Of a stretch of 33,683 bases of DNA, positions 26,099 through 31,844 are shown piece after piece. Below the pieces are notes generated by a model, which searched no databases, was not told the DNA's origin, and was given only the letters and a program-made list of their open reading frames with translations. Source of the stretch: Candidatus Zixiibacteriota bacterium (GTDB lineage Bacteria; Zixibacteria; MSB-5A5; UM-FILTER-46-8); assembly GCA_014730175.1 (NCBI GenBank), contig WJIR01000054.1, positions 1 to 33,683 of the forward strand, written 5' to 3'. Made by a program: the position numbers and the translations under genes. Position 1 is the stretch's first letter; each line of letters starts with the position of its first letter.

Positions 26099-27382
26099 TT
26101 ATTTGTTTACTCGCCCCTCAATCTGCCTGATCTTGAGAAATAGCAAGCCCGCCAATATGATTATTAAGATTGAAGTGAATAGTAATCCCTTTTGCTTGGT
26201 CTCCATGTCTTCCCCTGCCTCTTCAGCGCTTTGTATCACGTGTCTGGCTTTGGAGATACCGTTCTTCGTAATATCACGTACTGTACGGGAATTGAATGAA
26301 TGTATTTTGTTCCTGGCTTCGATTAAACGGTCGGTTGCCTCGGTGAGGTTGTATCGGGCAGTTTCAATGTCAACACCGGACATTTCAATCCTTCTAATTA
26401 TCGAATCAGCTTCATCTATGAGCATTTTTAAGGAATCTATCGCCGAACTCATCTCTGCCGCGGCTTCATAACCATTGTCACCCCTCGAATGGCATTCTAT
26501 ACAGAATGAGTTCTCACCAACGCCCACTTGATTATCAGTTGGAGTTAATACGAGATGATGGTTATGACACCGAATACATTCCGGGATTCCGAGTTCCTTC
26601 CATGGTTCAAAGTGAGGGCTTTTATCGAACAATGCTTGATTTATTCCATGACATTGACCACATGCGGCTGCAATCGACGCTAATCCGAGGGGCGCTGCGC
26701 CATGATTCCCATGACAGGAATTGCAGGTTGGCGCCGACTTCTCGTGTTTTTCAAAAAGAAGCCTCCCGTGAACACTCCGGCTGTATTCATCATACTGATC
26801 GGTAGGGATTCCGTAACGAGCCATATAATCCTCATTAGCGTGGCAGTTCGCGCATGTCCCCGGTATATTTTCCACATAGGTCGATGAACGGACGTCGTTG
26901 CTGGAGAGTATTCCGTGTGCACCATGGCAGCTAACGCATTGCGCAACGCGCTTGTCACCCTCTTTTAATCGTTTTCCGTGAACTGATGTTAGATACAGTT
27001 GGTGCTGGTCAATCCTGAGTTTCGGTCTACGTTCTCTCATGTATTCAACGTCGCTGTGGCAGCGACTGCAGAATTTAGGTATCTCGTTATACGATGGAAC
27101 CCCGATGTAACCCTTTTCCGGATCCATCGCCAGCGATGGATCTCCCTCTTCATATCCCACAGTAGGATCTCCACCATGACAATCGGCACAGGATATAGCA
27201 TTCCTGTAATGAATATCCGAAACAATCAGTTTGGTAGGAGAATCGGGAGCGCCTTCAATCTCCTGGTGACATTTCATACAGGAGTCTGCCGAGAGGCGAT
27301 TTACTGGTACAAGGACCACTATCGAAACTAATATAAGGATGTATCGTACCGAGCGATATTGCCTTGCCATCCAAAAGGTCAT
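26099..27382 (-). CDS. Membrane-anchored nonahaem cytochrome c of a bc-type complex
   Basis: A 427-residue protein. After an N-terminal signal segment (~11-31) there are nine CXXCH haem c sites with first Cys at 35, 65, 105, 149, 177, 220, 241, 269 and 294. Repeated SVHG and C.SCHG.HG patterns resemble cytochrome c3-like multihaem proteins. Residues ~305-395 are predicted helical coiled coil (heptad-like, charged, no haem), and residues ~400-417 are a C-terminal membrane helix, with a short positive tail probably in the cytoplasm. The haem part is therefore periplasmic and tethered by a helical stalk. It is the last gene of the Rieske-cytochrome b operon; its ATG overlaps the cytochrome b stop (TAATG), which indicates coupled translation. 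I infer that it replaces cytochrome c1 or f as electron acceptor from the Rieske protein. Confidence 0.88.
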   Translation of the reverse strand: MTFWMARQYRSVRYILILVSIVVLVPVNRLSADSCMKCHQEIEGAPDSPTKLIVSDIHYRNAISCADCHGGDPTVGYEEGDPSLAMDPEKGYIGVPSYNEIPKFCSRCHSDVEYMRERRPKLRIDQHQLYLTSVHGKRLKEGDKRVAQCVSCHGAHGILSSNDVRSSTYVENIPGTCANCHANEDYMARYGIPTDQYDEYSRSVHGRLLFEKHEKSAPTCNSCHGNHGAAPLGLASIAAACGQCHGINQALFDKSPHFEPWKELGIPECIRCHNHHLVLTPTDNQVGVGENSFCIECHSRGDNGYEAAAEMSSAIDSLKMLIDEADSIIRRIEMSGVDIETARYNLTEATDRLIEARNKIHSFNSRTVRDITKNGISKARHVIQSAEEAGEDMETKQKGLLFTSILIIILAGLLFLKIRQIEGRVNK

Positions 27383-28470
27383 TAATATATGTATCCCAAG
27401 ATCGTGAAAATTATAAAATAAATGAGCGCTATTGCGCCCGCTATAGTTAGCGAACGATTATCCTGTAATCTATTCGCTTGCTTATCGATAAATGGAATGA
27501 ACAGGAGTATAGCGCCTGCAGTTGAAAACGCAAGAATGCCCAAAATCTCTCCCTCTATAAACAATATATGGCCGGGAATGAATTTTAAGGTCTGAAACAT
27601 AAACATAAAAAACCATTCTGGTTTAATCCCTGCGGGGGCTGATGCAAGCGGATCGGCCTTTTCCCCGAGTTCCCAAGGAAAGACGGATGCGAGGAAAACC
27701 AAAAAGCCGAGCGCTATTATCCATCCGATTGCATCCCTTAACAGGAAATTGGGCATGAAGGGGATATTCTGCAGATCTCCACCCGCTTCCTTTTCCCTTG
27801 CCTCTTTCAGCGGTAAAGCCATACCATGCTTCTGAATCAGGAACAGATGCAGACCCAGCATGAAGGTAGCAATCATAGGTAGAATAGCAACATGTACACC
27901 GAAGAACCGGGTTAAAGTAGCGCCAGTTACTTCTTCACCGCCTCTCAATAGTCTAAGAACAGGTTCTCCAACAACCGGAATGCTCCCGGCAATATCAGTT
28001 CCAACTTTCGTAGCGAAATATGCAAGCTTATTCCAAGGGAGCAGATAACCTGAGAATCCAAAAGCGAGGGAGAGAAACAGAAGCAGCACACCACTTATCC
28101 AGGTTACTTCTCGCGGTTTTCGATAGGATTTAAGGAAAAACACAGAGAACATATGAATTAACATTACCGCTATCATTAAATTGGCTGACCAGCTATGTAT
28201 TGAACGCATCAACCATCCGAATTCAACCTCCGTCATAATGAACTTAACTGACTCGTATGCCGCCTCCGCCGTGGGACGATAGTAAAGCAGAAGGAAGATA
28301 CCGGTTATGATTTGAATGACAAATAGGAACAAGGTCATTCCGCCAAAATAGTACCAAGTGGTGTGCCTGTGCTTTGGGACTTGCTTCTGTCTGAGTAATT
28401 CTACAACGGAAGATAATCCCACGCGACTATCCAACCAGTCATAAATTTTCCTGCCGCGGTCCCTTGTCAT
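27382..28470 (-). CDS. Cytochrome b (b6 plus subunit IV type) of a quinol-oxidising complex
   Basis: A 362-residue integral membrane protein with about seven helices, in effect cytochrome b6 fused to subunit IV. Haem b ligands are His92 and His106 ([17 protein letters not shown]) and His193 and His208 ([18 protein letters not shown]). The second pair has 14 residues between ligands, as in b6 rather than mitochondrial-type cytochrome b (13). The Qo-site motif is PEWF (284-287) in place of the common PEWY. It oxidises quinol and splits electrons between the Rieske protein and the low-potential haems. It starts 2 bases after the Rieske stop, and its own stop overlaps the cytochrome c start. Membership of a Rieske/cytochrome b complex is certain; the quinone used (menaquinone is likely in this lineage) is inferred. 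Confidence 0.93.
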   Translation of the reverse strand: MTRDRGRKIYDWLDSRVGLSSVVELLRQKQVPKHRHTTWYYFGGMTLFLFVIQIITGIFLLLYYRPTAEAAYESVKFIMTEVEFGWLMRSIHSWSANLMIAVMLIHMFSVFFLKSYRKPREVTWISGVLLLFLSLAFGFSGYLLPWNKLAYFATKVGTDIAGSIPVVGEPVLRLLRGGEEVTGATLTRFFGVHVAILPMIATFMLGLHLFLIQKHGMALPLKEAREKEAGGDLQNIPFMPNFLLRDAIGWIIALGFLVFLASVFPWELGEKADPLASAPAGIKPEWFFMFMFQTLKFIPGHILFIEGEILGILAFSTAGAILLFIPFIDKQANRLQDNRSLTIAGAIALIYFIIFTILGYIY

Positions 28471-28472
28471 TT

Positions 28473-28928
28473 TTAACCTGTCCGCCTACTCACAATTATT
28501 TCTTCGCCTCTGATTGCTACATCATAAGCTTCCAACGGTGAAGGGGGAGGACCCGAGATATTCCTCCCGGTTAAATCGAAGCGCCCATTGTGGCACGCGC
28601 ACCAGATATCACCTCTTGTAGGTTCGTATTGCACCGTACATTGAAGATGTGTACAAACAGCTGAGAAAGCCCGATAATCTCCCCCGCTGGTGTAAACTAA
28701 AATCCCTGGTTTCGTTCCAAATTTAAAAATTTTCCCGGAATTTTTCTCTAATTCGCCTACTTTGGCCGCCACGATAGTATTCCGGACAGCCTCCGGTTTA
28801 TCCGGTGGATAAATAAATCTGATTATGGGATAGATGGTGGCAAGTATTAATGTGCCGAGGCTACCCGTTAGCAGCCAATTAAGCAAGCTGCGTCTTGTTT
28901 TTACTTTACCTTCCATTGTGAAATTCAA
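28473..28928 (-). CDS. Rieske iron-sulfur protein
   Basis: A 151-residue protein if started at the TTG at 28928, which has GGA 6 bases upstream. The ATG at 28916 would give 147 residues but has no ribosome site; the start is undecided. The N-terminus has a twin-arginine-like signal anchor ([13 protein letters not shown]) and a membrane helix (~15-38). The 2Fe-2S ligands are Cys92 and His94 in CTHLQC and Cys110 and His113 in CACH, with Cys97 and Cys112 placed for the stabilising disulfide. [19 protein letters not shown] is the usual Pro loop. The protein takes one electron from quinol at the cytochrome b Qo site and passes it to the periplasmic cytochrome c. It is the first gene of the operon, with a candidate promoter at 29037-29065. 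Confidence 0.93.
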   Translation of the reverse strand: MNFTMEGKVKTRRSLLNWLLTGSLGTLILATIYPIIRFIYPPDKPEAVRNTIVAAKVGELEKNSGKIFKFGTKPGILVYTSGGDYRAFSAVCTHLQCTVQYEPTRGDIWCACHNGRFDLTGRNISGPPPSPLEAYDVAIRGEEIIVSRRTG

Positions 28929-29036
28929 ATGAATTCCGAAAACGTGGTGAACAAGGAAAAACTACCGCTAACGATATCATAACTATACCGGATTGCTGGA
29001 GTCCATTAGAGATAATTATAAAGACCAACAATTGGA

Positions 29037-29065
29037 AAATTATTAACCGCAAATTGATAAGTCAA
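29037..29065 (-). promoter_or_regulatory. Candidate sigma70-type promoter of the Rieske-cytochrome b operon
   Basis: On the minus strand TTGACT (29065-29060), a 17-base spacer and TAATTT (29042-29037) form a near-consensus -35/-10 pair about 110 bases before the Rieske start. The match is by eye, and promoter rules for this lineage are not known. Confidence 0.5.
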
Positions 29066-29086
29066 GAATTATATTCAATTAATTCT
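29065..29086. promoter_or_regulatory. Inverted repeat next to the Rieske operon -35 box
   Basis: AGAATTA (29065-29071), 8 bases, TAATTCT (29080-29086): a perfect 7-bp dyad that touches the -35 element of the predicted Rieske promoter. This position suits an activator or repressor dimer. AT-rich DNA makes chance dyads common. Confidence 0.3.
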
Positions 29087-29302
29087 GTCAACATTCTATG
29101 AGATGCGCCAGATATTAAGAATCCACACCTCAGATTACTCACGAATCAGGTATCTGCACAGAAGAAAACACGCTGTGTACCCTATTAATTAATCAGTTCG
29201 ATCATTCTTATTCTGAAAAATATCCCAAAATTCATTGTATAATCCAATATTGAAAACATTTCGTATCTATTTATGAATGGCAACCTCAATAGCTATTCCT
29301 GT

Positions 29303-29333
29303 TTGACTGATGGACCTAAATCGCCAATATACT
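29303..29333 (+). promoter_or_regulatory. Weak promoter candidate for the beta-helix gene
   Basis: TTGACT (29303-29308) and TATACT (29328-29333) are separated by 19 bases, longer than the ideal 17. They lie about 55 bases before the ATG at 29387. Confidence 0.3.
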
Positions 29334-29386
29334 ATTTTTAATGATAGAATTTAATATAATAATACTTGGTACACGGAGGATTACAA

Positions 29387-31411
29387 ATGAATTCCAAATT
29401 AGCTAAATGGGGCTTGTTTGCCATTGTCAACTTTTCGGCATTATTATACTGCTGGTCGATATCGACTGCTGAAGTGGTTTTTGTGAGTGGTGATGTTTAC
29501 GGTGTCTGGGATGCGGATACCGTTGTTGTTACAGACTCCTGTCGGGTTCCTCCCGACCAGACTTTGACGATCGAACCGGGAGTCCACGTGATGTTTATCG
29601 GATACTGGGGATATACATTTCTGATCGATAATAACGCAACTTTGCTTGCTGTAGGAACTGAAACGGATTCCATAAAATTCCTGCCGTTTACCGAGGGCAA
29701 TTATCATCAAGGTTTGACTTTCCTGAGTTCATCATCGAATTCAATTCTGGAATATTGCCATATACGGCGCTCTATTTCGTCCGGCGTATATTGCGATGAT
29801 GTGGATCTGACGATCCGCAATTGTCTAATCGATAGCTGTGAAACAAACTACGGCAGAATTGAGGGGGGTGGCATCACATTAATCAATGGATCCGAAGCCT
29901 TAATCGAGTACAATGCATTCAGAGATAACTATGCCCACGATGCAGGAGGCGCTATTTACATCGTTGACTCGTCGCCAACGGTTGCAATGAACTTGATCGA
30001 GGATAATCATGCGGGACTTCGCGACGCCCTTGGCGGAGGGATTTATATCTATGGAGATAGTAATCCTTCGGTTGAAAAAAATATCATCAGAGGTAATGCA
30101 GTTCATCCCAGTTCTTTATTCAGCGACGCTGTTGGACTCGGGGGAGGAATCTTTATAGGCACTTACTGCGCGCCGCATATCTTGAATAACATGATATTTG
30201 ATAATTATGGAACGACAGGTCCGTCGGCTCTTCCATTTGGAGGCGGAATTTATTCGGCTACTTATTATGAAGAATGTATAATATCCGGCAATCTCATAAT
30301 AGGAAATTACCTGGAAGAAGGTTTAGTGGAGGAGAGTAATGGTGGAGGAATATATCTTGGATGGTCGGACGCAACCGTGGAGAATAACACAATAGCATAC
30401 AACTCCGCGCCCGGAGGTTACGGAGGCGGTATCTATGTTGACGAATGGGCCAATCCTGCTATAAATAACAGTATTATTTATTTCAACAGCGCCGGTTTGG
30501 GCCCTCAGATCTACGAAGAGGAAAGCGGCGATGCTTTTGTTACCTATTGCGACGTAGAAGGCGGTTGGAATGGTACCGGGAATATCAGCGAAGACCCTCT
30601 TTTCGTCGATCCCGAAAACGGTTATTACGAACTTCAGTACGCCTCCCCCTGCATAGATGCGGGTGATCCAAACATTAATGATCCTGATGGCACGGTTTCC
30701 GACATAGGCGCTCTGTTTTTTCATCAGGGAGAACTTATCGTGTCGATGGTTCCCGACGGCGCTCCAATCAGTGTGCCCGCAGGCGAACGCTTCGCCTACG
30801 AAGGATACCTGAAAAATAACTCCAATCAGATGAGGCTCGCCGATCTATGGATCGAGTTGATTTTACCCGATGGATCTCTTTACGGACCGATCAAGAGATA
30901 TAATAACGTGCCCATTGAAAGCCAGGAAGAAATAATTATTCCCGTGGTTTACCAGAATGTACCGGTTTATGCTCCTCTGGGTTTATACGGTTATAGAGCG
31001 TATTGCGGCGATTACCCCGATATGAAAGTTGATTCCGCCGAATTCGGATTTTACGTGACCTCTCCCGCTCCAGCGGGCAGTAAAAGCTGGGAGGTCGATG
31101 GATGGTTCAGAAACTCCGAGTTTACCGATGAGGATGAAAATTTGACAGCTACTCAGGTTAGCTATGGGAGTTATCCTAATCCATTCAATGCGCGAATAAA
31201 TATTGAGTTTGACCTGATTCGGGATGCAGATGTCCAGCTCAAGATTTACAATGTTGGTGGGCAGCTTGTTAATGATTTAGTCGATAGGTATATGGAGTCC
31301 GGAAAACATGTTATTACCTGGGATGCGGCTGATACGCCGTCCGGCATATATTTCTACAAGTTATCAATTGGGAATGACACTTACGCTCAGCGAATCACGC
31401 TGGTGAAGTAA
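29387..31411 (+). CDS. Parallel beta-helix surface protein with T9SS sorting domain
   Basis: I start at the ATG at 29387 (674 residues), which has GGAGGA 7-8 bases upstream. The frame also opens at a TTG at 29366, but that lies before the ribosome site. A signal peptide (GLFAIVNFSALLYCWSIS) is followed by the N-terminal module shared with the 10798 and 4787 proteins (FVSGDVYGVWDADTVVVTD, LTIEPGVHVMF). Beta-helix coils with GGAIY/GGGIY turns follow, then a choice-of-anchor Q-like block (DPLFVDPENGYYEL, SPCIDAGDP). The beta-rich module (SMVPDGAPISVPAGERF to SAEFGFYVT) is 77/109 identical to that of the 10798 protein. A Trp linker (KSWEVDGWF) and sorting tail (YPNPFNARINIEF, IYNVGGQLV, SGIYFYKL, QRITLVK) complete it. 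It is the only beta-helix gene here on the plus strand and stands alone. Its ligand or substrate is unknown. Confidence 0.86.
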   Translation: MNSKLAKWGLFAIVNFSALLYCWSISTAEVVFVSGDVYGVWDADTVVVTDSCRVPPDQTLTIEPGVHVMFIGYWGYTFLIDNNATLLAVGTETDSIKFLPFTEGNYHQGLTFLSSSSNSILEYCHIRRSISSGVYCDDVDLTIRNCLIDSCETNYGRIEGGGITLINGSEALIEYNAFRDNYAHDAGGAIYIVDSSPTVAMNLIEDNHAGLRDALGGGIYIYGDSNPSVEKNIIRGNAVHPSSLFSDAVGLGGGIFIGTYCAPHILNNMIFDNYGTTGPSALPFGGGIYSATYYEECIISGNLIIGNYLEEGLVEESNGGGIYLGWSDATVENNTIAYNSAPGGYGGGIYVDEWANPAINNSIIYFNSAGLGPQIYEEESGDAFVTYCDVEGGWNGTGNISEDPLFVDPENGYYELQYASPCIDAGDPNINDPDGTVSDIGALFFHQGELIVSMVPDGAPISVPAGERFAYEGYLKNNSNQMRLADLWIELILPDGSLYGPIKRYNNVPIESQEEIIIPVVYQNVPVYAPLGLYGYRAYCGDYPDMKVDSAEFGFYVTSPAPAGSKSWEVDGWFRNSEFTDEDENLTATQVSYGSYPNPFNARINIEFDLIRDADVQLKIYNVGGQLVNDLVDRYMESGKHVITWDAADTPSGIYFYKLSIGNDTYAQRITLVK

Positions 31412-31501
31412 ACGCTTTGGGCAGCAGGCCAAGCATTTGATGGCTCCACTTCCTACATAAAAAGTTACCGCAGACATTCCGGTTCTGTGAAAAATGTAAT
31501 C

Positions 31502-31531
31502 CGCACCGCCAGCAACAGCGCTGGCGGTGCG
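31502..31531. repeat. Perfect 12-bp GC-rich inverted repeat
   Basis: CGCACCGCCAGC (31502-31513) and GCTGGCGGTGCG (31520-31531) pair perfectly around a 6-base AACAGC loop. No T-run follows on either strand. It could be a terminator for the + gene ending at 31411, a REP-like unit or a remnant of a mobile palindrome. Confidence 0.6.
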
Positions 31532-31634
31532 CTTCATGAGCCCCCCGGATTTTGTCTATGCTCCGGCGGAACGCAAACATCAGATTAGTCCACAATCCTA
31601 ACCCGGACAACTCATAAAAAACGTTAACCGGCAG

Positions 31635-31653
31635 CCGAAGGCCTGTCCTTCGG
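31635..31653. repeat. Short inverted repeat
   Basis: CCGAAGG (31635-31641) and CCTTCGG (31647-31653) with a 5-base loop. No T-run follows. Its function is unknown; it is the second of three hairpins in this gap. Confidence 0.5.
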
Positions 31654-31777
31654 AGATTCAATAGAAGTAGATCGTTTACGGATTGGAATTGAAGACTACA
31701 AGGGAATGGCGAAAGCGAAAGGCTTCCGCTACCTAAAATGAAGTTTATGATTAATCCGGATTAGTGCTATAGTGCAT

Positions 31778-31812
31778 AAAAAAGCATGGCCAAGTCCTCG
31801 ACTCGACCATGC
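31778..31812 (-). terminator. Rho-independent terminator of the SBBP-repeat gene
   Basis: Read on the minus strand, GCATGGTC (31812-31805) pairs with GGCCATGC (31791-31784) with one T-G pair. The inner AGTC/GACT can also pair, and six T follow (31783-31778). It begins 33 bases after the stop at 31845. Confidence 0.9.
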
Positions 31813-31844
31813 CTGAATTGTGTCCAAGGACTAACGAGTAATGA

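Larger units (their letters stand above)
28929..29386. other. Divergent AT-rich intergenic region, no gene seen
   Basis: This 458-base gap separates the Rieske operon (-) from the beta-helix gene (+). It is AT-rich and holds no ORF with a plausible protein and no tRNA-like structure that I can find. It contains a good minus-strand promoter candidate, an adjacent dyad and a weaker plus-strand promoter candidate, annotated separately. Confidence 0.7.
31412..31844. other. Convergent intergenic region rich in hairpins, no gene seen
   Basis: This 433-base region separates two convergent surface-protein genes. It holds three separate hairpins (31502-31531, 31635-31653 and 31784-31812) but no credible gene. 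A short minus-strand frame (31395-31661) with several Cys overlaps the upstream gene's 3' end and a hairpin, and looks spurious. Confidence 0.65.

Noticed and set aside
29366-29386. TTG start giving seven extra residues to the 29387 beta-helix protein
   Set aside because: These codons contain the GGAGGA ribosome site for the ATG at 29387.
31395-31661. 88-residue minus-strand frame with clustered Cys (CCWRC...C...C)
   Set aside because: It overlaps the 3' end of the beta-helix gene, its Cys/Arg-rich part is produced by the 12-bp palindrome, and it has no ribosome site or family likeness.
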